A DNA stretch of 9,280 nt, from NCBI GenBank assembly GCA_903839965.1, contig CAIMEK010000064.1:1-9280 (forward strand), in the 5' to 3' direction. Under the pieces are notes generated by a model that saw only the letters and a program-made list of their open reading frames with translations, did not search any database and was not told the origin of the DNA. The translations under genes were made by a program, and so were the position numbers. This DNA is from an uncultured Acetobacteraceae bacterium. Its GTDB lineage: Bacteria; Pseudomonadota; Alphaproteobacteria; Acetobacterales; Acetobacteraceae. Below are positions 1-6,609 of this stretch, piece after piece. Each line of letters opens with the position of its first letter. Within the stretch, counting starts at the first letter, position 1.

Positions 1-447
1 GCCCAGCCGGTCCGCCGCCGAGGGAATGCCGACCAGGTCCAGCATCTGCAGCGCGCGCAGGCGCTGGTCGCGCGCGGAAACCCGTTCGTGCGCGCGCACC
101 GTCTCCATGATCTGTTCGCCGATGGTGAACACCGGGTTCAGCGAGGTCATCGGCTCCTGGAACACCATGGAGATGCCCTTGCCGCGGATGCGCTCCAACC
201 GCGTCTCCGACATCGTCGTCAGCACGTCGCCGTCGAAGCGCACCTCGCCCTTGGCCACGCGCGCCGGCGGGCGCGGCAACAGGCCCATGATGGTCAGCGC
301 GGTGACGCTCTTGCCGCTACCGGACTCGCCGACGATGCCGAGGATCTCGCCTTCGTCGATATGCAGGCTGACATCCTCGATCGCCGTCACCTCGCCGTGC
401 TGCATGGCGAAGGCGGTGGTCAGATCCCGCACTTCCAGCAGGCTCAC
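1..447 (-). CDS. Dipeptide/oligopeptide-type ABC transporter ATP-binding protein (partial, N-terminal half)
   Basis: Cytoplasmic ATPase that would power the importer formed with the two permeases just upstream in the operon. The first 149 codons are present, and the gene runs off the left edge. Read on the minus strand, the protein begins VSLLEVRDLTTAF. It has a Walker A motif GESGSGKS at residues 40-47 and a Q-loop with VFQEPMTSLNP at about 95-105, which is the form typical of the DppD/OppD family. The ABC signature, Walker B and the C-terminal oligopeptide extension lie outside the window. The GTG start at 447-445 shares four bases (GTGA) with the stop codon of the preceding permease, a classic coupling overlap. 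No better start exists upstream, and residue numbering from this GTG places Walker A where the family has it. It is probably DppD-like rather than DppF-like because it directly follows the DppC-type gene, but the two paralogues cannot be firmly separated on this fragment. Confidence 0.95.
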   Translation of the reverse strand, partial: MSLLEVRDLTTAFAMQHGEVTAIEDVSLHIDEGEILGIVGESGSGKSVTALTIMGLLPRPPARVAKGEVRFDGDVLTTMSETRLERIRGKGISMVFQEPMTSLNPVFTIGEQIMETVRAHERVSARDQRLRALQMLDLVGIPSAADRLG

Positions 448-1328
448 TGCTGTATCCTCAAGCGCGGATCGAGCACATCGCGCAGCCCGTCGCCCAGCAT
501 GTTGAGGCCCATCACCGTGATCATCAGCGCCACCCCGGGGATGGTGATGATCCACGGCGCCTCCAGCATGTATTGCCGGCCTTCGGACATGATGTTGCCC
601 CAGGTCGGCGTCGGCGGCACCGCGCCCACGCCGAGAAAGCTCAGGGTCGCTTCCGCCAGCACGGTGTAGGCGAAGAGAAAGGAAAGCTGCACGATCAGCG
701 GCGCCATCGCGTTCGGCATGATGTGCCGCCGCAGGATGCGCCAGTGCCCCGCGCCGGCCGCCACCGCGGCCTGCACGTACTCCATCTCCCGCAGCACGAT
801 CACCGAGGAGCGCACGATGCGGGCGGTGCGCGGAATGTAGACGATCGCCAGCGCCAGCACGGCATCGATGGTGGACGGCCCCAGCATGGCAGTGATGCCG
901 ATCGCCAGCAGAATGGCGGGAAACGCCATCAGCGCGTCGTTGATGCGCATCAGCCCGTTGTCGAGCTGGCGGAAATATCCGGCCGCGGCGCCGATCAGCG
1001 TGCCGAAGACCGCATTCAGCACCACCACCGCCGAGCCCATCAGCACGGACAGCCGCGCGCCCCAGATCACCCGCGACCACAGGCTGCGGCCGAAATTGTC
1101 GGTGCCGAACGGATGGTCGATATCCGGCGGCAGGAACTTGAACCGCATCGCCAGCTTGTTGGGATCGATCGGCGCCAGGTACGGGGCGAAGATCGCGGCG
1201 ATGAGCACGATGCCGAACAGCGCCAGCCCCGATACGAACAGCCGATGCCGCAGCAGCCGCCCGCAGGTCAGCCACAGCGGATGGTGCCGGCGCGCCGGCC
1301 CCGCGGCTGCGTCGTCAGTGGGCGTCAT
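444..1328 (-). CDS. DppC/OppC-type ABC transporter permease
   Basis: Inner-membrane permease subunit, 294 aa, a usual length for the DppC/OppC family. It would pair with the DppB-type permease encoded just upstream. The N-terminal cytoplasmic stretch leads into a first membrane segment at about 30-50. It is followed by the short periplasmic region with FGTDNFGRS (74-82) that is characteristic of this subfamily. The binding-protein-dependent transport domain has further hydrophobic segments at about 95-117, 132-165, 208-234 and 258-278. The EAA loop that docks on the ATPase is at about 183-206 (EYVQAAVAAGAGHWRILRR), and the C-terminus carries the family ending LGDGLRDVLDPR (278-289). The start overlaps the end of the upstream permease gene by 14 bp, with an AGGG Shine-Dalgarno-like stretch about 6 nt before the ATG. 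Its stop overlaps the ATPase GTG. Substrate specificity cannot be told from the permease. Confidence 0.96.
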   Translation of the reverse strand: MTPTDDAAAGPARRHHPLWLTCGRLLRHRLFVSGLALFGIVLIAAIFAPYLAPIDPNKLAMRFKFLPPDIDHPFGTDNFGRSLWSRVIWGARLSVLMGSAVVVLNAVFGTLIGAAAGYFRQLDNGLMRINDALMAFPAILLAIGITAMLGPSTIDAVLALAIVYIPRTARIVRSSVIVLREMEYVQAAVAAGAGHWRILRRHIMPNAMAPLIVQLSFLFAYTVLAEATLSFLGVGAVPPTPTWGNIMSEGRQYMLEAPWIITIPGVALMITVMGLNMLGDGLRDVLDPRLRIQQ

Positions 1329-2265
1329 AGCGAACCCTGGGGTCGAGCAAGGCGTAGCACACGTCCACCACGATGTTGACGAACACCAGGAAGGCGGTGA
1401 CCAGCAGCAGGCCCCCCTGCACCATCGGATAGTCGCGATTCAGCACGGCCTGCGTCAGCAACTGGCCGATGCCCGGCAGCGAAAACAACGTTTCCGTCAC
1501 CACCGAGCCCGACAGCAGCAGGCTGATGACGATGCCGACGACGGTGGTGATCGGGATCAGCGCATTGGCCAGCGCGTGCTTGCCCACCACCAGCCGCCGC
1601 GGCAGGCCCTTGGCGCGCGCGGTGCGGATGTAGTCCTGGCGCAGCACTTCCAGCATGGTCGAGCGGGTGATGCGCGCCAGCAGCCCGACCTGCAGCAGCG
1701 CCAGCGATATCGCCGGCATGGTGGAGGTGCGCAGCCAGCCCACCGGGTCCTGCAGCAGCGGAATGTAGCCGCCGGTCGGCAGCCAGCCCAGGTAGACCGC
1801 GAACAGGAAGATCATCAGCAGGCCGAGGAAGAAGTTGGGCACCGAGATGCCGAACATGGAGAACATCATGGCGGCCTGGTCGACCCATGAGTTCTGCCGC
1901 AGCGCCGCGAAGATGCCGCCGAGCAACCCGAGCACCAGCGTCAGCACCAGCGCATAGGCCGACAGCGCCAGCGTCACCGGCAGGCGCTGCATGGTCACTT
2001 CCATCACCGGCTGGCCCATCAGCAGCGAGCGGCCGAAGTCGCCGTGCAGCAGCCCGGCGTACCACTTCAGCAGCTGGATGTAGACGGGCTGGTCGAGCCC
2101 GAGTTCATGGCGGATCTGCGCCAGTTGCTCCTGGGTGGCGCTGAGCCCGCCGATGATGGCCGACGGATCGCCGGGGATCAGCCGCATCATCCCGAAGGTG
2201 ATGAGGCTGACGATGAGCAGGACCGGGACGGCGCTGAACAGACGTCGGAGCGCTATCCCGGTCAT
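1315..2265 (-). CDS. DppB/OppB-type ABC transporter permease
   Basis: Inner-membrane permease subunit, 316 aa, typical for DppB/OppB proteins. The first membrane segment is at residues 9-29 and is followed by the family motif RLIPGDP (28-34) and a periplasmic region with GLDQPVYIQ (56-64) and GDFGRS (75-80). Later hydrophobic segments lie at about 98-121, 132-160, 183-199, 235-260 and 284-306. The ATPase-contacting EAA loop reads DYIRTARAKGLPRR (211-224), and the protein ends with the usual LDPRVRY (307-313). The ATG lies only 6 bp after the stop of the solute-binding protein gene and has no strong Shine-Dalgarno, so its translation is probably coupled to that gene. The 3' end overlaps the DppC-type gene by 14 bp. 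The family assignment is firm, but the substrate (dipeptide, oligopeptide, glutathione, nickel or another small molecule) is not determined by this subunit. Confidence 0.96.
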   Translation of the reverse strand: MTGIALRRLFSAVPVLLIVSLITFGMMRLIPGDPSAIIGGLSATQEQLAQIRHELGLDQPVYIQLLKWYAGLLHGDFGRSLLMGQPVMEVTMQRLPVTLALSAYALVLTLVLGLLGGIFAALRQNSWVDQAAMMFSMFGISVPNFFLGLLMIFLFAVYLGWLPTGGYIPLLQDPVGWLRTSTMPAISLALLQVGLLARITRSTMLEVLRQDYIRTARAKGLPRRLVVGKHALANALIPITTVVGIVISLLLSGSVVTETLFSLPGIGQLLTQAVLNRDYPMVQGGLLLVTAFLVFVNIVVDVCYALLDPRVRYDAH

Positions 2266-2271
2266 CTCGGG

Positions 2272-3891
2272 TCAGTTCGTGAACCAGACGTTGGACATGC
2301 GCGGAATGCGGAACGCCGTGAAGCCCTGCACGTTCGAGCGCACGCCCTGCATCTTGGTCAGCGCGCCGAACGGCAGCACGTAGGCCCGCTCCAGCGCGGT
2401 CCGCTGCGCCCGCACCCACGCCGCCTGGCGGTCCTTCGGGTCGAGCTTCTGCGTCATCTCGACATAGGCGGCGTTGATGTCGGCATCGCCGGCCGGGTCC
2501 TTCGGCATGAACTGCATGCTCGGCGGAATCAGGTCCTGCATGATGCCGAGCGCGCCCACCGCGGTTTCCGAGCCCCAGCCCGTGTAGGTGTAGTTCCAGC
2601 CGTCCCGGCTGGTCTTGGCCATCTGCGTGCTGGTCGGCCAGTCCACCACCTTCAGCTCGGCCTTGATGCCGATCGCCTTGAGCTGCTCGGCCATCACCAG
2701 GGCGGCGTTGTACATCGACGCGTAGTCCTTGTTGGTCAGCAGCACCACCGGCTCGCCCTTGTAGCCGGATTCCGCAAGGTACTTCTTCGCCAGCACGGGA
2801 TCGTGCTGATTGTAGGTTTCCTTGCCGGCATCGGTGTAGGCGGGCTGGTTGGGGTACTGCAGGCCGATGTTCAGCCGGTAGTTGCCGTCGGTGGCGGCAT
2901 CCATGATCTCGTCCATGTCGAGCACGGCCTGCACGGCCTTGCGGAACGGCAGGTTGTCCGTGGGCGGGTTCGACGTGTTGGGCACCGCCATCTGGATCCA
3001 CCAGTTCTGCAGCGGCACCAGGGTGATTTCCTTGATGGTCTTCAGGTCGGCGACCGACTTGGTGGGAATGTCCTCCACGCCCTGCAACTCGCCGGTGCGC
3101 AGCCCGGCCACGCGGGCGCCGGGCTCCGGCACGATGCGGAAGGTGACGGTGTCGAAGCAGGCCTGCTTGTAGCCGCCGAAACCGGTGCGCTGTTCGAAGC
3201 TCAGGTTCGGCTTGTAGTCGTCGTAGCGCTTCAGCTTCACGAAGCTGCCCGGCATTATTTCCACCAGTTGCCACGGCCCGGTGCCGATGGCGTGCAGTTG
3301 CTGCGGCGCGTCGTCCTTGAACTCCGCCGGCACGATCACCGGCGGCGCCAGGAAGCTGCTCAGCAGTTCCAGGAAGATCGGCTGAATTTCCTTCAGGCGG
3401 ATCACGAAGGTGGCGGGGTCAGGCGCCTCCCAGCGGTCGACCTTGGAGAAAATGCCGCGATTCAGCCCGACCCGGTTGTAGCGGTCGTAGCTGGCCACCA
3501 CGTCGGCCGAGGTCGCCGGCTTGCCGTTATGGAATTTGGCGCCCTGCCGCAGCTTGAACGTGTACGACAGGTGGTCCGCCGATTCCGTCACGCTGTCGGC
3601 GAAGTCGGTGATGACGTTGTTGTTCTCGTCGCGCGTCAGCAGCGTCTCGAAGATGTTCAGCGCGGCGTTGCGCGTGGAGATGCTGCTCGAGGTCATCATG
3701 TCGAGGCTGTTGACGTTCGCCTCCTGGCCGAACACGAATTCCCCGCCCTTGCGCGGGCAGGAAAATGGCGCGGCAATTGCGGGCAAGGCAACCAAAGTCA
3801 AACCGGCGACCAGACCCAACGAAGCCAGTCCTGCTCGTGGCATATCTTGAATCCCCAAATTCCGGAACCGATCACGCCGAGTTGAAAACAT
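2272..3891 (-). CDS. Periplasmic solute-binding protein of the peptide/nickel ABC transporter family (SBP_bac_5)
   Basis: Extracytoplasmic receptor that captures the substrate and delivers it to the DppB/DppC-type permeases encoded directly downstream. It is 539 aa from the first ATG, normal for family 5 binding proteins. The mature part shows the family opening (GGEFVFGQEANVNSLDMM, 49-66), NIFETLLTRDENN (79-91) and the signature LRQGAKFHNGKPATSADVV. Two starts are possible. ATG 3891 has GGGGAG only 4 nt upstream and gives an arginine-rich n-region. ATG 3843 (residue 17, MPRAGLASLG) has a GGGG stretch 9 nt upstream and gives a textbook Sec signal peptide ending ALPAIAA, with cleavage near residue 41. 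I give the longer frame but find the shorter one equally plausible. Cys45 is not in a lipobox, so a soluble periplasmic protein is likely. A run of eight C bases on the plus strand lies immediately upstream. The ligand is unknown; the co-encoded peptidase suggests a peptide or amide-linked compound. Confidence 0.95.
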   Translation of the reverse strand: MFSTRRDRFRNLGIQDMPRAGLASLGLVAGLTLVALPAIAAPFSCPRKGGEFVFGQEANVNSLDMMTSSSISTRNAALNIFETLLTRDENNNVITDFADSVTESADHLSYTFKLRQGAKFHNGKPATSADVVASYDRYNRVGLNRGIFSKVDRWEAPDPATFVIRLKEIQPIFLELLSSFLAPPVIVPAEFKDDAPQQLHAIGTGPWQLVEIMPGSFVKLKRYDDYKPNLSFEQRTGFGGYKQACFDTVTFRIVPEPGARVAGLRTGELQGVEDIPTKSVADLKTIKEITLVPLQNWWIQMAVPNTSNPPTDNLPFRKAVQAVLDMDEIMDAATDGNYRLNIGLQYPNQPAYTDAGKETYNQHDPVLAKKYLAESGYKGEPVVLLTNKDYASMYNAALVMAEQLKAIGIKAELKVVDWPTSTQMAKTSRDGWNYTYTGWGSETAVGALGIMQDLIPPSMQFMPKDPAGDADINAAYVEMTQKLDPKDRQAAWVRAQRTALERAYVLPFGALTKMQGVRSNVQGFTAFRIPRMSNVWFTN

Positions 3892-3897
3892 TAGGCT

Positions 3898-3905
3898 CCC
3901 CCCCC
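3898..3905. repeat. Homopolymer run of eight C (G8 on the coding strand) before the binding protein gene
   Basis: Eight consecutive C on the plus strand. They lie in the 21-bp gap between the peptidase stop (3913-3915) and ATG 3891 of the solute-binding protein gene. On the coding strand the run forms part of the purine-rich Shine-Dalgarno stretch GGGGAG, which ends 4 nt before the ATG. It is outside both reading frames if 3891 is the start. Confidence 0.9.
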
Positions 3906-3912
3906 GGCTCCG

Positions 3913-5607
3913 TCAAGCAAGCGCCGCGGCCAGCGCCGCGTTCGCCTCGCGCAGCGCATGCCGCACCCGGTTGCGCGCGCGCACCGCCGCCACCTCGGCG
4001 AACCGGGCGGCATCCGACCCCGCCGCGGTGGCGGCGAAGTCGCGGAGCGGCTGCAGCGTCGGCCAGCTCGGCAGCGGCAGGGCGAAGTCGTGCGCGAACC
4101 GATCGCCGGTGGTGTAGTCCATCGGCACCATCGCCCGGCTTGCCCGCATGAGGGCGGCGTTCATCCGCGCCGCCTCGGCCGCGCTCGCGCCCGCCGCCTT
4201 CGCCGCCACCGCGGCCGCGTGGTCGCGCAGCGCCGTCGCGCCGGCCACCAGGGAGCCAAGATCGAACCGCCCGCCCAGCGACGCCGTGAGCTTGTCGAGT
4301 TCGCCCAGCAGCACCTTCGCATGCGCCGAATAGTCGAGCGGCAGCACCGCATCGGCCAGCAGCCGCCACACCACATGCACAAAAATCTTGGTGTCGCGCA
4401 CGAGGTTCGCCGCGTCGATCTTGTCGAGCGTGTCGTGCGGCGTGTGCCACCACCAGCCCAGGCTGTTGCGCATCTTCACCGGCCCCGGCGGCTGCTCGCT
4501 GAGCGCGCCGAACATGCTGGGAATGCCGAGGCCCGGAAAGCTGTCGTCGCTGGAACGCGTCTTGCGCTTGCCGACATAGTCGCTGGCGGCATGCATGCTG
4601 ATCGCCTCCCCGGCCAGCGGCACCAGCTCGGCCGCGGCCGTGGTGTTGCGCAGCACGCTCGCGCCGATCCCGCCGGTGGAATCGACATTGACGTGCGCCA
4701 CGCAGCGCCGTTCCAGCTCGTCCCAGTTCTGGTCGGCGTACCAGGCGCTGCCCGAGTAGCGGCCGTGCGAATGGCCGGACCAGAAGCATATGCGCAGCCC
4801 GCGCTTCCACGCCGCCCGCCGGCTCGCCGCCAGCCGCGCCGTCTCCAGCATGGTGGCGTTGGCGCTGCCGTTGTCCATCACGCCATAGTACCAGGTGTCG
4901 TGATGCCCGCTGAACAGCACGAAGGGCTGCTCCGCGTCGCCGCCCGGCGCGTCCATTTCGGCCACCAGCACGGGCGTGCTGCGCCAGCCCGTGTCCACCT
5001 CGGCGCCGAGCACCACGCGCGGCGCCCCGCCCGCGGCCAGCGCTTCGCGCAGCGCCGTTCCGTCGGCCTGCGAAATGGTGCAGCACACCGTGCCCGGGAT
5101 ATCCGCCAGCGTCGCCGTCGACGGATTGCCCCAGACCGGGCTGATGCACATTTCGTGCAGCAACTCGTGCGGGCTGATGTGCAGTTGCCCCACCGCCCCG
5201 CCGCGCGAGGCGCGCCGCGCCGCCGCCGGATTGGCGATGCCCTCGGCCAGCACGATGCAGCCGGCGACATCCTTGCCGGCGAAGTCGGCTTGCGTCGCCT
5301 CGCCCACATACACCACGCGACCCGTCACGCCGCCCGGCGGCGAGGCGCGCGAATAGGAATGCGTGATGGCGACAAGCTCTTTTCCGTCGATGCTCACGCT
5401 GGCCCGTCCGGGCAGGCTGATATGGGCATCGTGCAGCAGCAGCGTGGTACGGAAGCCGTACGCGTCAAGCTTCGCCTGCACGGTGCGCAGGCTTGCCAGT
5501 TCGTCCGCGCTGCCGGACAGCTTCACCCGGCGGGCGAATTCGGCGCAATGCGCCATCAGCTCGCCACCGCTCACCGCATCGCACAGTGCTTGCAGGGTCT
5601 CGCTCAT
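3913..5607 (-). CDS. M28-family (aminopeptidase-like) metallopeptidase with PA-type insert and atypical metal site
   Basis: Predicted zinc-dependent exopeptidase or amidohydrolase fold, 564 aa. No signal peptide is visible, so it is probably cytoplasmic. The start at 5607 (MSETLQALCD) is chosen because GAGGAG (5616-5621) lies 8 nt upstream; the frame stays open 14 codons further but has no such site. Residues about 75-200 look like a protease-associated (PA) insert (GGVTGRVVYVG, DVAGCIVLAEG). The catalytic domain follows. SGHHDTW gives H235 and D237, DNGSANA gives bridging D245, NVDSTGG gives D309, and WWHTPHDT gives the last histidine, H388. The Glu-Glu pair that M28 enzymes carry between the second and third ligands is absent; that place reads WSGHSHGRYSGS (H279, S280, H281). 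I recall a GHS-type variant in other M28 relatives, so this is probably a subfamily trait and not damage. The C-terminal ~150 residues are Ala-rich and helical. The gene sits 23 bp after the SDR gene and 21 bp before the binding protein gene. The M28 fold is clear; the substrate is unknown. Confidence 0.9.
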   Translation of the reverse strand: MSETLQALCDAVSGGELMAHCAEFARRVKLSGSADELASLRTVQAKLDAYGFRTTLLLHDAHISLPGRASVSIDGKELVAITHSYSRASPPGGVTGRVVYVGEATQADFAGKDVAGCIVLAEGIANPAAARRASRGGAVGQLHISPHELLHEMCISPVWGNPSTATLADIPGTVCCTISQADGTALREALAAGGAPRVVLGAEVDTGWRSTPVLVAEMDAPGGDAEQPFVLFSGHHDTWYYGVMDNGSANATMLETARLAASRRAAWKRGLRICFWSGHSHGRYSGSAWYADQNWDELERRCVAHVNVDSTGGIGASVLRNTTAAAELVPLAGEAISMHAASDYVGKRKTRSSDDSFPGLGIPSMFGALSEQPPGPVKMRNSLGWWWHTPHDTLDKIDAANLVRDTKIFVHVVWRLLADAVLPLDYSAHAKVLLGELDKLTASLGGRFDLGSLVAGATALRDHAAAVAAKAAGASAAEAARMNAALMRASRAMVPMDYTTGDRFAHDFALPLPSWPTLQPLRDFAATAAGSDAARFAEVAAVRARNRVRHALREANAALAAALA

Positions 5608-5615
5608 GTCTCGTG

Positions 5616-5621
5616 CTCCTC
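5616..5621 (-). promoter_or_regulatory. Ribosome binding site fixing the start of the M28 peptidase
   Basis: GAGGAG on the minus strand, 8 nt before ATG 5607. It lies inside the 23-bp gap after the preceding gene and favours this start over the ATG at 5649, which would overlap the upstream gene and lacks a comparable site. Confidence 0.75.
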
Positions 5622-5630
5622 GTTGCGCCG

Positions 5631-6449
5631 CTATACGCCCGGCGGCCATTCCGGCCCGCGCGCCATGCCGCCGCCATGCTCAGGCAATTCCCACGGCCCG
5701 TCCACGTCGATCCCCTTGGCGCGCAGCATCCCGATATGCTCCTCGGCATTGTCGCGCGGCGTGTAACCGAGGAAATCCCAGTTCGGATCGTAGGTCTTCA
5801 GCCGGGTATTGGCGGAGTAGCCGTTCACCACCAGGGCGCCGGGGTCGCGGTGCAGCAGCGCGCGCTCGAACATCTCCACCATGTCGCGCGGGCTCAGCCA
5901 GGTGGCCAGCGAGCGCTGGTCGATCGGCAAGGCCCGGCAGGTGCCGATGCGAATGCTCACGGAACGAATGCCGTGGCGATCGAGGTAGTACTGCAGCATC
6001 GCCTCGGCCATCACCTTGAACACGCCGTACAGGCTGTCCGGCCGCGCCAGGTGCGCCGGCGTCACCCGCTCGGTGATCGGCCAGGCGCCGAAGGCGTGGT
6101 TGGAGGAGGCGAACACGATCCGCTGCACGCCGCCGAGCCGGGCCGCCTCGAACACGTCGAACACGCCGCGCGCATTCGAGCGGAACAGGGTTTCCAGGTC
6201 GATCCTGTAGGCGGCGGCGGCCAGGTGCACCACCGCGTCCACGCCCTGCATGGCGCGCACCACGGCGGCGCGGTCGTCGACCTGGCCCATCGCGATTTCC
6301 TCGTTCGGCGCCAAATCAGGCACCGGCTTGCGGACCAGCAGGCGCAGGTGCCGCCAGCGCGGCCTGAGCCCCTCACGCAGCCACGCGCCGACCATTCCCG
6401 TCGCCCCGGTGACCAGCACGCGACTGCTCGCCGGATCAATCCCCGCCAT
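5631..6449 (-). CDS. Extended SDR, NAD-dependent epimerase/dehydratase family, uronate dehydrogenase-like
   Basis: Predicted cytoplasmic NAD-dependent oxidoreductase, 272 aa. The Rossmann motif TGATGMVG is at residues 14-21, the SSNHAFG segment at 115-121 and the YxxxK pair at Y141/K145 (SLYGVFK). The segments SSNH, RPDSLYG, RIGTC and TWLSPRD match what I remember of bacterial uronate dehydrogenase, which oxidises glucuronate and galacturonate to aldaro-lactones. With a constant offset of 5 to the Agrobacterium enzyme, the remembered pocket residues Ser111, Asn112, His113, Tyr136 and Arg174 are kept as S116, N117, H118, Y141 and R179. Ser75 and Ser165 become A80 and T170. The substrate may therefore be a related acid or sugar. 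The length matches the roughly 265 aa of that enzyme. ATG 6449 is preceded by GGGAAGGGA (6456-6464) with 6 nt spacing. The frame is open upstream, but that part lies in the divergent control region and has no domain. First gene of the minus-strand operon, 23 bp before the peptidase gene. Confidence 0.9.
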   Translation of the reverse strand: MAGIDPASSRVLVTGATGMVGAWLREGLRPRWRHLRLLVRKPVPDLAPNEEIAMGQVDDRAAVVRAMQGVDAVVHLAAAAYRIDLETLFRSNARGVFDVFEAARLGGVQRIVFASSNHAFGAWPITERVTPAHLARPDSLYGVFKVMAEAMLQYYLDRHGIRSVSIRIGTCRALPIDQRSLATWLSPRDMVEMFERALLHRDPGALVVNGYSANTRLKTYDPNWDFLGYTPRDNAEEHIGMLRAKGIDVDGPWELPEHGGGMARGPEWPPGV

Positions 6450-6455
6450 GGCGCA

Positions 6456-6464
6456 TCCCTTCCC
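6456..6464 (-). promoter_or_regulatory. Ribosome binding site fixing the start of the uronate-dehydrogenase-like gene
   Basis: GGGAAGGGA on the minus strand, 6 nt before ATG 6449. It decides this start against the open frame that continues upstream to about 6806. Confidence 0.75.
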
Positions 6465-6476
6465 GTTCACCGCGCC

Positions 6477-6505
6477 ATCATGCACCCGGGTCGCATGGGT
6501 GCAAA
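6477..6505 (-). promoter_or_regulatory. Weak sigma70-like promoter candidate for the minus-strand operon
   Basis: On the minus strand, TTGCAC (6505-6500) is followed after 16 nt by CATGAT (6482-6477). These match the -35 and -10 consensus at three and four of six positions. Transcription would start near 6470 and leave a leader of about 20 nt that holds the ribosome binding site. It almost exactly overlaps the inverted repeat at 6481-6503. The matches are poor and this is only a candidate. Confidence 0.25.
6481..6503. promoter_or_regulatory. Inverted repeat in the divergent intergenic region, candidate operator
   Basis: TGCACCC (6481-6487) and GGGTGCA (6497-6503) are perfect 7-bp arms separated by 9 nt, giving a 23-bp dyad. 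The left arm also forms part of the palindrome ACCCGGGT (6484-6491). The dyad lies 31 bp before the start of the minus-strand operon and 106 bp before homospermidine synthase. This size and spacing are usual for a dimeric repressor site. No regulator gene is in the window, so the binding protein is unknown. Confidence 0.45.
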
Positions 6506-6506
6506 A

Positions 6507-6526
6507 GCCGGCGCGACGACCGGCGC
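6507..6526. repeat. Short repeat pair next to the dyad
   Basis: CCGGCGC occurs at 6508-6514 and again at 6520-6526, a direct repeat with a 12-bp period. The same stretch also forms an inverted repeat, GCCGG (6507-6511) with CCGGC (6520-6524). It could be a second half-site array beside the 6481-6503 dyad, or chance in GC-rich DNA. Confidence 0.3.
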
Positions 6527-6593
6527 ACCAGTTCCGCAACAAGGGGGCGTGCGCGGGGCGGCCAAAGCTGGTAGCTCCCCGCTCGCCTCGTGG

Positions 6594-6599
6594 AAGGAG
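6594..6599 (+). promoter_or_regulatory. Ribosome binding site fixing the start of homospermidine synthase
   Basis: AAGGAG, 10 nt before ATG 6610. The reading frame is open upstream to 6250, but that part lies over the opposite-strand gene and matches nothing in the family, so this site sets the start. Confidence 0.75.
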
Positions 6600-6609
6600 A
6601 GTCGAACAC

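Noticed and set aside
1315..1328. Possible frameshift or mis-called start where the two permease genes overlap
   Set aside because: Both proteins have complete family termini, and short overlaps between permease genes are common in these operons.
2044..3885. A 613-codon plus-strand open frame opposite the solute-binding protein gene
   Set aside because: It is antisense to a confidently identified gene, its His/Arg/Gly-rich composition is typical of a mirror frame, and it has no recognisable motif.
3958..5766. A 602-codon plus-strand open frame opposite the M28 peptidase gene
   Set aside because: Shadow frame in GC-rich DNA; the opposite strand has conserved peptidase motifs and proper ribosome binding sites.
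6250..6609. N-terminal extension of homospermidine synthase to an upstream in-frame ATG
   Set aside because: It would overlap the divergent gene and the control region, and the family begins near MKHVAFAGRLVMLG. The AAGGAG at 6594 supports ATG 6610.
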